From Paenibacillaceae bacterium (GTDB lineage Bacteria > Bacillota > Bacilli > Paenibacillales > CANHGK01), in assembly GCA_947460235.1 (NCBI GenBank), contig CANHGK010000023.1, positions 1 to 37,449 on the forward strand: a DNA stretch of 37,449 bases, written 5' to 3'. Positions 6,910 to 16,235 of the stretch are shown here, in pieces; position 1 is the stretch's first letter, and each line of letters opens with the position of its first letter. The notes under the pieces are model-generated. The model worked only from the letters and a program-made list of their open reading frames with translations. It made no database searches and had not been told where the DNA came from. The translations under genes were made by a program, and so were the position numbers.

Positions 6910-9435
6910 TTGGGGATTCATAGAAGTTGGCTCCGTGGACGGACGATGGTGATGATCGTCTTGTTGTTATGTCTTACGTTCACGAATGTTTGGATGTTCA
7001 ATTATGATGATCGAAGTTATGGGGCAGAGCCTGTCACGAAACAATTGGCGATGTACAATTCCGGAACGGTAATGTTATTGGATGAACAAGGACATGTGCA
7101 GCGGGTAACATTTGCTGAAGAAGAAATGAACGCCCCGACATGGCGTGCCGTTGATCCGCCGTTGATAGAATCGATGCCGGAACTTACGAATGTCGTATCC
7201 ATTTCCGCACAAAATCAATTGGCGTTTTTTGTGCGTGACGATGGAAGTGTGTGGGTTTGGGGGCGATCTATGGAATGGAATCGAAGTTTGGTCACAGGTT
7301 TGAATCAAAAGATGACTCGCGCCGTACCCGTTCCGATGCTCCACGATATTCGGGACATTCAAATGGATAACGGGAGATTTTATGCGTTAACATCCGAAGG
7401 TACCGTTTGGTGGTGGGGACAGTCGATTTATCTAGACGCTCCGATGATTTTTCAAGTGCCTGGACTCGTTGACGTGGAACAGATCGTCTGTATTGGAACA
7501 GAGCTTTTTGCTCGAAAAAAGGACGGTACTGTGTGGGCGTGGGGTGATACAAATCCATTTTCCGCTAACGTGGTAACGAACAACAATACACCGAATCCAG
7601 ATTTTGCGATTCGAATCGCTTCATTGAAAAATATTGATCAAATGGCCTGGCATAACCGCGGTGTTCTCGTCCTTAAAGACCGCGAAGGAAAACTGTTAAC
7701 GTATAATCACTTTATGCCATATGGGAATTTACAACGCATCGATCAATTGATTCGTACCATTCCAACCAAGTCTCCGGTTAAAACATTACTTTCCGGTTAT
7801 GCTGCGCTCGTTAGCCTGAGCGACGGTTCCACTCATTCACTTGTCGTCGTACCGGACCCGACGGATTCAGACTTCAATTATCAGTGGACCCTCCAACCAG
7901 AAACTAGGTTCGGTACGGTCGTTGCGCTCGCATCTGGTATGGATAGCAATGTGGCATTATTAACCAACAACTCGCTTTGGATGTGGCAACATTCGAACGC
8001 GCCAAAAGCCATTTCAAAAACAACCTCCACACAGGCCAACGGATTACGTAAGTTAATGCCCATTGGAATAAGTAAATCGTTTGACGTGATACCTTCGAGC
8101 GGTTATTTGCAACCTGAGTTTCATCCGGATGTTCACCAGTACGACTGGTATGTGTCAGACACACAAAGCGCAATGCTTTCGCTCAAAGGCATACGGGGTG
8201 ATTTACAATTTTCATCACCAGGTAAAAATTGGACGCGGGCCGCTCAATTGACTGTTCCGCCAAACGGAAAATCTGACCGAACATTAGAATGGACTGTGCG
8301 AAATGACGGTGGACCGGATGAGATATACACCGTAAGAATTTTATCGATGCCTGAAAAATGTCATTCGATTAGTACCGGAGACTTCTCAAGTTTTTGCATC
8401 GATACCAAAGGGGAATTAATTGGCTGGGGAATGAATCAAAATGCACAATTTGGGATACAAGATCAATTGCGGCGCAAACGACCTACCAATTTGCATTTTG
8501 AAGGAAAAGCAGCCTCTGTTTATGGGTCTTCAAGTGAGACTTATGTAGTCGACTCGCGTGGTCAACTCTGGATGGCTGGTACACTGTGGTCGACTGATGA
8601 CCCCATGCGCACGAGCAAGCAATTGACGAAATGGACATCGATCAAATCGTTCGATCATATCAAGTTCGCAAAGGGTCGCAGTCAAAATAGTTATCAGATC
8701 AATCAAATGGGCAATTTTCAGGCAAGAACCGGTTATGCGACAAAATTGTTTGATAACGTTGTTCCATCTATCCAATATGGTGATTTTGACCAAATCGTTG
8801 ATTATGATTTAAATCGCTCGCCAATTCGCGACAATATCGAAATACAACCTCAGACCCACATGCTCGTGGACAATGTTGGGAAGGTTTGGTCACTCGGTGA
8901 AAATGATTCGGCACAAGCTGGGACAAGTCTTACGGAGTATGATCATTTCAAATACAATCAAGTGCTAGGCTTGCCACCCATTCAGAAGGTGGCTGGGGGC
9001 GAGGCATTTTTTTTAGCGTTAGCACGTGACGGTACCGTATGGGGATGGGGAGAAAATTTGTCGCGGCAGGCTGGCTCGACTGCAATGCCATATGTATTGA
9101 ATCCAATGCGTCGTAAAGGTCTACGACAAATCAAGGATATTGCTTCCGGTCGAAACTTTGGGGTTGCACTTGATTCAAATGGAAACGTATGGACTTGGGG
9201 CGATAATACGTATGGTCAATTAGGCCAAGGCGACCAAATGAATCGTTATTTAGCTGTTCAGGTAAAAGGCATACCTCAGATGGTACAGGTTAAGTCAGGA
9301 TTAGATCATGTACTCGCTTTGGCGAAAAACGGTTCTGTATGGAGCTGGGGACGTAACCAAGAAGGACAGGTTGGAAACGGCAGGTTGATTGACCAACTCA
9401 AACCTGTGATGGTAATGAAAGGACGGGACGATTGA
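6910..9435 (+). CDS. Secreted RCC1-repeat protein with central cadherin-like domain
   Basis: About 841 residues. TTG 6910 has GGAGA nine bases upstream and begins a basic, hydrophobic signal peptide (RTMVMIVLLLCLTFTNVW); longer starts would overlap the upstream gene more and lack a ribosome site. RCC1 blades are marked by the D/N-G-x-V-W-x-W-G pattern: DGSVWVWG (about 108), EGTVWWWG (162), DGTVWAWG (204), DGTVWGWG (706), NGNVWTWGDN (756), NGSVWSWG (806). Between the two blade clusters, about residues 396-478, is a cadherin-like beta-sandwich segment (YLQPEFHPDVHQYDWYV ... YTVRIL). The architecture is thus propeller, sandwich, propeller, probably for surface binding; the ligand is unknown. The stop overlaps the start of the next RCC1 gene. 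Confidence 0.85.
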   Translation: MGIHRSWLRGRTMVMIVLLLCLTFTNVWMFNYDDRSYGAEPVTKQLAMYNSGTVMLLDEQGHVQRVTFAEEEMNAPTWRAVDPPLIESMPELTNVVSISAQNQLAFFVRDDGSVWVWGRSMEWNRSLVTGLNQKMTRAVPVPMLHDIRDIQMDNGRFYALTSEGTVWWWGQSIYLDAPMIFQVPGLVDVEQIVCIGTELFARKKDGTVWAWGDTNPFSANVVTNNNTPNPDFAIRIASLKNIDQMAWHNRGVLVLKDREGKLLTYNHFMPYGNLQRIDQLIRTIPTKSPVKTLLSGYAALVSLSDGSTHSLVVVPDPTDSDFNYQWTLQPETRFGTVVALASGMDSNVALLTNNSLWMWQHSNAPKAISKTTSTQANGLRKLMPIGISKSFDVIPSSGYLQPEFHPDVHQYDWYVSDTQSAMLSLKGIRGDLQFSSPGKNWTRAAQLTVPPNGKSDRTLEWTVRNDGGPDEIYTVRILSMPEKCHSISTGDFSSFCIDTKGELIGWGMNQNAQFGIQDQLRRKRPTNLHFEGKAASVYGSSSETYVVDSRGQLWMAGTLWSTDDPMRTSKQLTKWTSIKSFDHIKFAKGRSQNSYQINQMGNFQARTGYATKLFDNVVPSIQYGDFDQIVDYDLNRSPIRDNIEIQPQTHMLVDNVGKVWSLGENDSAQAGTSLTEYDHFKYNQVLGLPPIQKVAGGEAFFLALARDGTVWGWGENLSRQAGSTAMPYVLNPMRRKGLRQIKDIASGRNFGVALDSNGNVWTWGDNTYGQLGQGDQMNRYLAVQVKGIPQMVQVKSGLDHVLALAKNGSVWSWGRNQEGQVGNGRLIDQLKPVMVMKGRDD

Positions 9436-11906
9436 TGACGACAATAACGAACGCTTTCTGGCTTCGATTGGCATGTGTTTTCGTTCTGGTTCTGATTTGT
9501 CATGAACCGTTTGTTCACATCGGACAAGCAAATGCCCAAGCATCAAATCAATTGGTCACTCAGTTGACCGATGGAAATGAGTCGTTATTGCAAGACGGTT
9601 CCCTTTTGACCTGGACAGCCTCAGATACGCTGAGGGATGGAAGTGATTGGATCACCGCTACGAATCACATCATTAAAGATGTGAGATTATATGCGATCGG
9701 AAATCGTCACCGACTTGCTGTTGTGCATGATGCTGAGTTGTTTGGTTGGGGCGATGGTCGAACTGGCGCATTAGGAAACGAACATCGATCATTTACCCGG
9801 TATGCGGTACGCATTACCGGTTTGCCGACATCGATGAAAATGATTCAAATTGCAGCTGGTGATGCGTTTAGCGTAGTACTCTTCGAAGATGGTTCGATAT
9901 GGACGTGGGGATCGAATGGTTTTGGACAACTTGGTGACGGATCATCTGTCGATCATGATGTGCCAACAAAAGTTGCGGAACTGCCTTCGGTTCAACAATT
10001 TGCGGTTACCGATGAAGCTGTAATTGTCCGAACTGCCCAAGGAGAGTTATGGGGCTGGGGTCGGAATGACCACGGTCAATTGGGTGATGGTACACTTGTA
10101 AATCACACATTACCGATTCGCTTAAAAAGGGATCAAGGTTCAGAAATGATCGCGTGTGGATCTAATCATTGTGTGAGTTTGCTGGAAAATGGACAGGTAA
10201 TTGGTTGGGGACAGACTGATCAAGGTCAATTGGGTTTCGTCGATCAGACACCCTCCATTCATCCGGTCGTTGTTTCAAATCGTAATGTAGCGATCCGGCA
10301 AGTTGCTGCCCATGAGGGGACGACTACCCTGTTGAGCGAAGACGGAAAAGTGCTCATCTCCGGTGTCGAAGGTTCGATGGAAAAGTGGTCAACCGTAAAA
10401 GCTGCATCACCATTTGCACAGATCGGTACGTGGTCCGGAGTCGATACCGAAGATCGATTATGGAGTTGGCAGTTGCAATCGTCGGGTGCTGTTGAAGCCT
10501 ACCCGATACTTACACTGATTCGCCCAGATGAACCGCTCGTTCAAGATGTTGTTCGATTATCGAATTCAATTCTTGAACCGATATTTGATCCAACCATTTT
10601 GAATTATAAAGCATCGGTCAATGATTCAATACAATCAACATCACTTGATGTCTTTTTCAAGGGATTTACCGGTACAATTACCGTCAACAATCAACTGGTG
10701 ACAAATGGATTGGTTAGCAACACGCTCCCCTTGAAAAAAGGAGAAAATCGAATTGCGATTGGATTGTCTTCTGGAATAACATACACGATAGACATATTCC
10801 GCGGCTCTCCTCGTGAATATGACCCGCGCAATTGGAAGCAAATTGAAGCGTGCAACAAACATCAGGTGGGGTTAACCTGGGGCGGTGATGTTTACACGTG
10901 GGGCGGTAATGAAATGTCCTACGCCGAGGATGTGATTGGATGGGGAGAAATTTGGACACCGACGAGGACATATCATAATTCCAGCGATTACGATTTTCGT
11001 TTTACTGCCTATGGTCTATTGGGGAGAGGTGATCCGATCCCAAGTTCAGCAAGTCCCGTTCGATTGCCGCAAATTACGGGAGCTGTCGCAATCTCTTGCA
11101 GTGATTTTCACAATCTTGCACTCCTTGAAAATGGCGATGTGATGGGCTGGGGAGATAATCGTTTTGATCAATTGAGTCATTCAGATAAAGTCACCTTTTC
11201 TGTGCCGATACTGTTGACCGATGTACACCACGTAAAAGCTGTGTATGCCGGACGGAAAATGTCGATCTTTTTGATGCAAGATGGGACGCTAAAAGGGTTA
11301 GGAAATGTAAATGAATCCTTAGAACATCTCCGAAACATTCGTAAGGTGTCGATCGGACAGCAGTCGTGGGTTGCGCTAGACCGAAGTGGGCGTATCTGGC
11401 TAGGTGGTTCATATTGGAACGGCACGGAGATTGTAAATCATTCATTTCCAAAACGGATTGAATCGATTCAACAAGTGAAAGATGTTGCAATGACCAATCG
11501 GACAATAACTGCCGTGAAAATGGACGGAACGGTTTGGACGTGGCCTGAAAATGCTGCACATTTTGGAGCGAATCGAAGTATTCCTGCATTACCGAAACCA
11601 CAACTTGTGAAGTCGATCAAACAAGCAATTGCAATTGATTCTGGTACAAATGCATACATGGTGTTGACCAAAACAGGAAACGTATATCACTGGAAAGCCG
11701 ATTTGTTGGAAGGTCAAATTCCAGCAAATCTTCAAACGACACCGAAACCGGAATTGATCAATCCAAACGTACCCGTTACGAATATTTCAATGGGGAAATC
11801 GAATGCTTTTCTGTGGAATGGAAAAGCACAATTCTACTTCTGGAGTGGGAAACGGGGAGCAAATGGGCGTTACGAAAAGCCAGCGAAATTCGCGCATTTC
11901 AGATGA
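9435..11906 (+). CDS. Secreted RCC1-repeat protein, paralogue of the upstream gene
   Basis: About 823 residues, starting at ATG 9435 in a TGATG overlap with the previous stop; AAAGGA lies about 10 bases upstream, and TTG 9432 is the alternative start. The signal peptide spans about residues 1-35 (LACVFVLVLICHEPFV ... ANAQA). RCC1 blades are well kept in the first half: DGSIWTWGSNGFGQLGDG (about 151), LWGWGRNDHGQLGDG (about 201), VIGWGQTDQGQLG (about 251). They are weaker in the second half (NGDVMGWGDNRFDQLS about 565, DGTVWTW about 695). A cadherin-like beta-sandwich sits at about 372-456 (SILEPIFDPTILNYKASV ... TYTIDIF). The shared layout with the upstream protein points to tandem duplication and divergence. 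Confidence 0.85.
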   Translation: MTTITNAFWLRLACVFVLVLICHEPFVHIGQANAQASNQLVTQLTDGNESLLQDGSLLTWTASDTLRDGSDWITATNHIIKDVRLYAIGNRHRLAVVHDAELFGWGDGRTGALGNEHRSFTRYAVRITGLPTSMKMIQIAAGDAFSVVLFEDGSIWTWGSNGFGQLGDGSSVDHDVPTKVAELPSVQQFAVTDEAVIVRTAQGELWGWGRNDHGQLGDGTLVNHTLPIRLKRDQGSEMIACGSNHCVSLLENGQVIGWGQTDQGQLGFVDQTPSIHPVVVSNRNVAIRQVAAHEGTTTLLSEDGKVLISGVEGSMEKWSTVKAASPFAQIGTWSGVDTEDRLWSWQLQSSGAVEAYPILTLIRPDEPLVQDVVRLSNSILEPIFDPTILNYKASVNDSIQSTSLDVFFKGFTGTITVNNQLVTNGLVSNTLPLKKGENRIAIGLSSGITYTIDIFRGSPREYDPRNWKQIEACNKHQVGLTWGGDVYTWGGNEMSYAEDVIGWGEIWTPTRTYHNSSDYDFRFTAYGLLGRGDPIPSSASPVRLPQITGAVAISCSDFHNLALLENGDVMGWGDNRFDQLSHSDKVTFSVPILLTDVHHVKAVYAGRKMSIFLMQDGTLKGLGNVNESLEHLRNIRKVSIGQQSWVALDRSGRIWLGGSYWNGTEIVNHSFPKRIESIQQVKDVAMTNRTITAVKMDGTVWTWPENAAHFGANRSIPALPKPQLVKSIKQAIAIDSGTNAYMVLTKTGNVYHWKADLLEGQIPANLQTTPKPELINPNVPVTNISMGKSNAFLWNGKAQFYFWSGKRGANGRYEKPAKFAHFR

Positions 11907-11938
11907 ATTCGGTAGAGATACAGCGCTAAAAGATAATG

Positions 11939-11976
11939 TAGCCAGTCGCACTCGATTCCTCGAGCATGACTGGCTA
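11939..11976. terminator. Strong hairpin between convergent genes
   Basis: TAGCCAGTC (11939-11947) pairs perfectly with GACTGGCTA (11968-11976), and an inner stem CTCGA/TCGAG (11951-11955, 11960-11964) continues it. It lies between the end of the RCC1 operon and the end of the minus-strand gene at 11992. There is no good T tract on either side, so it may terminate weakly or protect 3' ends. Confidence 0.5.
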
Positions 11977-11991
11977 TGTGTAATTATAGAC

Positions 11992-12186
11992 TTATGATTG
12001 CATTGAACTCTGTTTAGACTTGTAAAAATGAACTCCCAATACCGCTGCACCCGCAACAATTAGGCCAATTCCACCTTCTGTCTGGTACTCCCCAAATACA
12101 TCGAACAACCTAAATTGCAAATCAAAAAGTGGCAAAACAAACGAACCAATGCCCAAAATAAATAGAAATATTCCGGAACGCAACAT
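11992..12186 (-). CDS. Small two-helix membrane protein
   Basis: A 64-residue protein read on the minus strand from ATG 12186, with AAGGGAG about 8 bases upstream; a longer frame extends to 12237 but would start without a ribosome site. Two hydrophobic segments (FLFILGIGSFVLPLF and GGIGLIVAGAAVLGVHFY) flank a short polar loop, and the C terminus is basic, typical of small inner-membrane proteins. The family is not recognised. It is transcribed divergently from the DUF2167 gene and converges on the RCC1 operon. Confidence 0.65.
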   Translation of the reverse strand: MLRSGIFLFILGIGSFVLPLFDLQFRLFDVFGEYQTEGGIGLIVAGAAVLGVHFYKSKQSSMQS

Positions 12187-12207
12187 ATAAATAACTCCCT
12201 TAGTTGT

Positions 12208-12237
12208 ATAATATTTGCTATAATTTATTTTATCCAA
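12208..12237 (-). promoter_or_regulatory. Sigma-A-like promoter for the small membrane protein
   Basis: On the minus strand, TTGGAT (complement of 12232-12237) and TATTAT (complement of 12208-12213) are 18 bases apart and about 20 bases upstream of the start at 12186. The surroundings are A+T-rich. Confidence 0.5.
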
Positions 12238-12287
12238 ATTTAATCAAAATTCAACATTTTTTTGATTTTTTTATTTTTAGAAAACGG

Positions 12288-12316
12288 TTGCATAAGAATA
12301 TATATGGTGATATGAT
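12288..12316 (+). promoter_or_regulatory. Sigma-A-like promoter for the DUF2167 gene
   Basis: TTGCAT (12288-12293) and TATGAT (12311-12316) are separated by exactly 17 bases, 36 bases upstream of ATG 12352. A T-rich tract (12257-12279) just upstream could act as an UP element. This is one of the clearest promoters in the window. Confidence 0.65.
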
Positions 12317-12351
12317 GTGAAATATTTGAATATATTGGAGGAAATTGACGA

Positions 12352-13338
12352 ATGTTTGTTGCGAAAAGTCGTTTTTGGAAACTTCTCAGTGTGGGATGTG
12401 TATTGAGTGTATTCAGTTGTTGGAATCTTGCATTTTCAGGTTTCGCGGCGTCATCAAGTGAAATTCAACCTTCACCACCGGTCATTCAGTGGGTCAAAGG
12501 TCCTAAAATGGTTGATCTGAAAGACGGCATGGCCTCATTAAACGTACCAGCAGGTTATGTGTTTGCAGATGCAAAGGACACACAAGCATTAATGGATTAT
12601 TACGGAAATTCAGTGGATGGATCTGAAATTGGGAGCGTACATCCTGAATCAGGAGATTGGTTTCTGTTATATGAATATGAGGAAAGTGGTCATATTAAAG
12701 ACGATGACCAGAAAATAGATGCTGATGAGTTGTTGCAACAAATTAAAGATGGCACGGAACAGCAGAATAAAGCGAAGAAAGATGAAGGAATTGATGACGT
12801 GATCACCATCAAAGGATGGGATGAAGCGCCACATTATAATGCGCAAACGAAATTTTTGGAATGGTCAATTCTTGCAGATGCAAACGGAAATCCATTGGTC
12901 AACTATGATGTGCGTGTGTTAGGAAGAACGGGAGTAACAACGATTACGTTTGTCGGGTCTCCAGATGATCTTAAAGCAATGAAGCCAAAATTAAACGGAA
13001 TTATTACAGGATTGTCATATAAATCAGGGAATAAGTACGAAGAATTCGATCCCAATTTGGATAAGGTCGCTGAATATGGATTAGCCGCTCTTGTTGCAGG
13101 CGGGGCAGGTGCTGTTGCGGCGAAAACTGGTTTTTTTGCTGCTGCGATTCTGTTGTTGAAAAAAATATGGTTCTTAATTATTGCAGCTGTCATTGGAGCT
13201 TTCCGTTGGTTCAAAAATCGAGTCAACGGTTCGCAACATCAAACAAATGAATCCTTCACGGCTTCCAGTGAATCGGATGTACAAAATCCAATCGTACCTG
13301 AAGATTCCTCCGAAAATGATGGAAGTCCCAAAATATGA
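12352..13338 (+). CDS. DUF2167 membrane protein
   Basis: A 328-residue protein with a signal peptide (about 1-32) and the full DUF2167 layout. There is an external domain beginning IQWVKGPKMVDLKDGMASLN, a central EIGSVHPESGDWFLLYEYEE, then VKDD-like and ADELLQQIKDGTEQ segments, and GWDEAPHYNAQTKFLEWSI. The diagnostic C-terminal VAEYGLAALVAGGAGAVAAK leads into one membrane helix (about 275-290) and a Ser/Asn-rich cytoplasmic tail. Length matches the family (about 290-320). DUF2167 proteins are predicted membrane-anchored proteins of unknown function. GGAGG lies upstream of ATG 12352, and the stop overlaps the next start (ATGA), so the two are translationally coupled. Confidence 0.9.
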   Translation: MFVAKSRFWKLLSVGCVLSVFSCWNLAFSGFAASSSEIQPSPPVIQWVKGPKMVDLKDGMASLNVPAGYVFADAKDTQALMDYYGNSVDGSEIGSVHPESGDWFLLYEYEESGHIKDDDQKIDADELLQQIKDGTEQQNKAKKDEGIDDVITIKGWDEAPHYNAQTKFLEWSILADANGNPLVNYDVRVLGRTGVTTITFVGSPDDLKAMKPKLNGIITGLSYKSGNKYEEFDPNLDKVAEYGLAALVAGGAGAVAAKTGFFAAAILLLKKIWFLIIAAVIGAFRWFKNRVNGSQHQTNESFTASSESDVQNPIVPEDSSENDGSPKI

Positions 13339-13832
13339 TCATAAGGTATGACTTAACGTGTGAGGATTTGTGGAAAACGTATCGTTATATGGTATTCCGT
13401 GAGCCGGGCATGTTAATCACTTATTTGGTCTTAATGGCGCTAATCCCTTTCGTTGCATATTTTTGGATGGCGAAATCGCTAGGTTCGAAAATGTATGCAC
13501 TCTTGTTCGCTTTGGTGATCCTTGTTATTAACATTTTCTATTTTCCAAATGCAGTGAAACGAAAATTAGTTCAACAGGTACAAGCCAATTCCGGTGTGTT
13601 GGGTGAACATCGTATTGAGTTGTTTCCAGAGGGACTCAAAGAATCGACGAGTGTGAATGATTCATTTTATCGGTGGGATGGTATACACGCGATTCGGCGA
13701 AATCAGGAATATTTGTTTATCTATCAACAGCACTATTTAATTTATGCCATTACAGTTTGTTTATTTGATTCGATTCGCGAAGCAGATCTTTTTTATGAGC
13801 AGTTGGAACAATATGATTCTGCGAAAAAGTAG
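13335..13832 (+). CDS. YcxB-like membrane protein
   Basis: A 165-residue protein whose ATG overlaps the DUF2167 stop by four bases. The N-terminal cytoplasmic stretch is followed by two membrane helices (about 28-47 and 52-70: LITYLVLMALIPFVAYF and ALLFALVILVINIFYF). The C-terminal half resembles the YcxB-like domain: an EHRIELFPEGLKE strand pair, the aromatic YRWDGIHAIRRNQEYLFIY and a final Phe-Tyr-Glu helix. YcxB-like proteins are small membrane proteins of unknown role, with a PH-like cytoplasmic part. Coupling to DUF2167 suggests the two act together. Confidence 0.75.
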   Translation: MIIRYDLTCEDLWKTYRYMVFREPGMLITYLVLMALIPFVAYFWMAKSLGSKMYALLFALVILVINIFYFPNAVKRKLVQQVQANSGVLGEHRIELFPEGLKESTSVNDSFYRWDGIHAIRRNQEYLFIYQQHYLIYAITVCLFDSIREADLFYEQLEQYDSAKK

Positions 13833-13967
13833 GATTCAAATTCGAGTTATATTGGGATTGTTCGTGACAACTATTTTATCGTTGGAAACGAATATTACGA
13901 TCCGTCCTTTGCATTTTAGGATGCGCAATAAGTTAGGTATGAGGTTGGCCCGAAGACATAGCCTGAT

Positions 13968-14012
13968 AAAAATACCACGACATTTCAAAAGTGAAATCGT
14001 CGTGGTATTTTT
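13968..14012. terminator. Bidirectional intrinsic terminator
   Basis: AAAAATACCACGAC (13968-13981) pairs with GTCGTGGTATTTTT (13999-14012), and an inner ATTTC/GAAAT stem continues the hairpin. With the A run on the left and the T run on the right it can serve both the plus-strand YcxB-like gene and the convergent minus-strand DUF4153 gene. Confidence 0.85.
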
Positions 14013-14045
14013 GTATACACGTGCCCATAGAGCTGATGGTACGTA

Positions 14046-15776
14046 TTATTTTTTTGAATGAATGAATACATAGAAACGGCAAGTTTCTAGATACGTATGT
14101 TTATTTTTGAGCTCGGTGTAGCCGGAGAAATCACGGAAAACAAAGGTGACCTTAAACGTTGATGTTTCAACAATCCGGGTCATCTCACTGCCTTCAACCA
14201 TTTGCTGTGATCCGAATTTTTTGTGGATGGCTTCTGCGATTTGAATCAATGATTGTTTGAATTTTAATTTCCCACTGCGTTCGATGGAAAATTCCTTTTT
14301 CGAGTCGTCATACATAAGCGTCCACTCGCCATGTTGTTTAATTTCCTGAGTCGTATCCAATGAAAAATCAGCAAACAAATCCGTATGATCAATTGGGAGA
14401 ATCGGCATTTGTTCCAACTCGTGATTGAAAAAATCGGTTTCAATTGTTGTACTTGACGTTGATCCTTCGAACCATACTCGAATGTCACGAATGGTTTTGC
14501 CTGAAGGCAAATGGCGTAGATCTGTATTCGTATGTGAACGATCGAAATAGTCTAAAACGGACAAAACGGTGTTAGTGTCCTCCGGTGAAAGCATTCCCAG
14601 TTGTGGTTTGATGATGATTCCGTTTTGGATGAGATGATTATTGTTTAAGATATTTTCGATGCGATCGTTTTGCGAACGGATGGAGACTGCAAAACTGCTA
14701 AGTGGACCAAATCCCATGATCAATACTAGAATCGCTAATGTAGCTGGAATGAGCGCCACATTCAACCTGCGGTTCAAACTAATGTACATGGCAACGACTA
14801 CGACCCATGCGCCAACAACAATTACAGCATAGCGGTTTTCCGACATACCATATTCCCGTACACGAATGCCAATTGCAGTAAACATCATTACTAGCAATGG
14901 CAATAGCGCCAGTGGAAACCAACGAAGGTAAGTTTTTACCCGGCTGACTTCATCGCGGTATGTTTGAAGAAAAAAGAAATAGACAACACAAATGATTCCG
15001 TACCAAAATACCAAATTGCCGACCCAACCTTGCGGCCAAACCGTTGACATTATGATTTTGAAAAAGTAGACATATAGGATCAGCGCATATAAAATACTGA
15101 CCGACATCAGCAGATTTAAGAGAATTGCTCGGATGTACGATGAAACTGGTGTAACCTGCCGCCATTCGTTAAGCCGCGGGATCGACCGGGCGTAATAAAG
15201 TGGCCCAAACCATCCGGCCAATAATAACCAAAAATCTTGCATAATGTTATCTTTGGTATTAAGTTCAAATAGCTGATCTGCTGTGATCCACATGGCGTTG
15301 AAGCTAACACCAATGATGACTGCGACCAAACCAGATTTGAAAAATTGGAAAATCAATGTGCGGGCAATGTCTTGGATTGCCAACTCTGATTTTTTATGTG
15401 TGATCAATAATACGCCCAAATACGAGGTGAGTGTCACGAAGAAATATCGCATCCATTTCATCGTTTCCGGTCCGTCCATCAGCAAATAGCCATAAACTGA
15501 TAAGAAAATGGGGATGATCAACCAGCTACAAATACGGATCCATCGGACAACGTCCCAACGTTCCAGCCATGCATTTCGTGCCCAATACAGCGGGATACCT
15601 AGCATCAGCATCATGGCAATGGTCGAAAGCGTATCTAAATATTGTTCACCACGATGATTGACGATGATTAAGAAAATAGAGGCCAGACCGGCACATAATA
15701 TACTTTCTGGAAACCGTGAAAAACCAATGCGTATGGCTTGAGTGGTACGTATGATGAGTGCGTAACTCTGTTTCAA
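14046..15776 (-). CDS. DUF4153 polytopic membrane protein
   Basis: A 576-residue minus-strand protein. The first about 390 residues hold around 11 hydrophobic segments. The DUF4153 family pattern is visible in the YRDEVSRVKTYLRWFPLAL ... GIRVREYGMSENRYAVI region (about 265-320). The C-terminal about 180 residues are soluble and probably extracytoplasmic or cytoplasmic depending on helix count; in related proteins this part is variable. The start is TTG 15776, with AAAGGAAGTG a few bases upstream. Function is not established for the family. It stands alone, converging on the YcxB-like gene with a shared terminator. Confidence 0.85.
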   Translation of the reverse strand: MKQSYALIIRTTQAIRIGFSRFPESILCAGLASIFLIIVNHRGEQYLDTLSTIAMMLMLGIPLYWARNAWLERWDVVRWIRICSWLIIPIFLSVYGYLLMDGPETMKWMRYFFVTLTSYLGVLLITHKKSELAIQDIARTLIFQFFKSGLVAVIIGVSFNAMWITADQLFELNTKDNIMQDFWLLLAGWFGPLYYARSIPRLNEWRQVTPVSSYIRAILLNLLMSVSILYALILYVYFFKIIMSTVWPQGWVGNLVFWYGIICVVYFFFLQTYRDEVSRVKTYLRWFPLALLPLLVMMFTAIGIRVREYGMSENRYAVIVVGAWVVVVAMYISLNRRLNVALIPATLAILVLIMGFGPLSSFAVSIRSQNDRIENILNNNHLIQNGIIIKPQLGMLSPEDTNTVLSVLDYFDRSHTNTDLRHLPSGKTIRDIRVWFEGSTSSTTIETDFFNHELEQMPILPIDHTDLFADFSLDTTQEIKQHGEWTLMYDDSKKEFSIERSGKLKFKQSLIQIAEAIHKKFGSQQMVEGSEMTRIVETSTFKVTFVFRDFSGYTELKNKHTYLETCRFYVFIHSKK

Positions 15777-16235
15777 AATTTCACTTCCTTTTGAATAAAG
15801 AATGTTTAAAGCTACTTCATGATTCTATACCATGATTAATCAAAATTGTAATAAACTATTTTATGTAATTTCTATGGTTAGACGAATATAAAATTATCCC
15901 AGAAAACATAACAGTCCGAACTGTTATTAATGAGGTGGCTGAAAGATGCAAAGTAAGGCCGCCGCGCCTATGAAAACGGACATATCTGAGGGGCGGTATA
16001 TTGGGATTTGAATCGCGCAATTCATTTTGATAAAAAATGATATTTATGGTGAAGAGTACTTTTACGAATATGAATTTAAGTGTCAAAGATCTATGATGAG
16101 ACAATGAAGTTCGTCAGCAATGGAGATTCCTCCAGGTGCTAACGCTCTTTTGCAATTCACTTACTTAAAAATACGATTAACCTGCAGCAAATATCGTGCA
16201 TCAAATGTTCGGAACAAAAAGAGGAGGTGCATGAA
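15777..16235. other. 459-base intergenic stretch with a 20-bp palindrome
   Basis: This spacer separates two divergent genes. It contains a perfect 8-bp dyad ATAACAGT-CCGA-ACTGTTAT (15908-15927), the kind of symmetry used by dimeric repressors. No convincing gene was found; a short protein-like frame near 16050-16220 contains stops and may be a coding relic. No clean promoter pair was seen for the downstream lipoprotein gene. Confidence 0.4.

Noticed and set aside
15856-16104. Minus-strand 82-codon frame in the intergenic spacer
   Set aside because: No ribosome site, unusual residue mix and no neighbour support.
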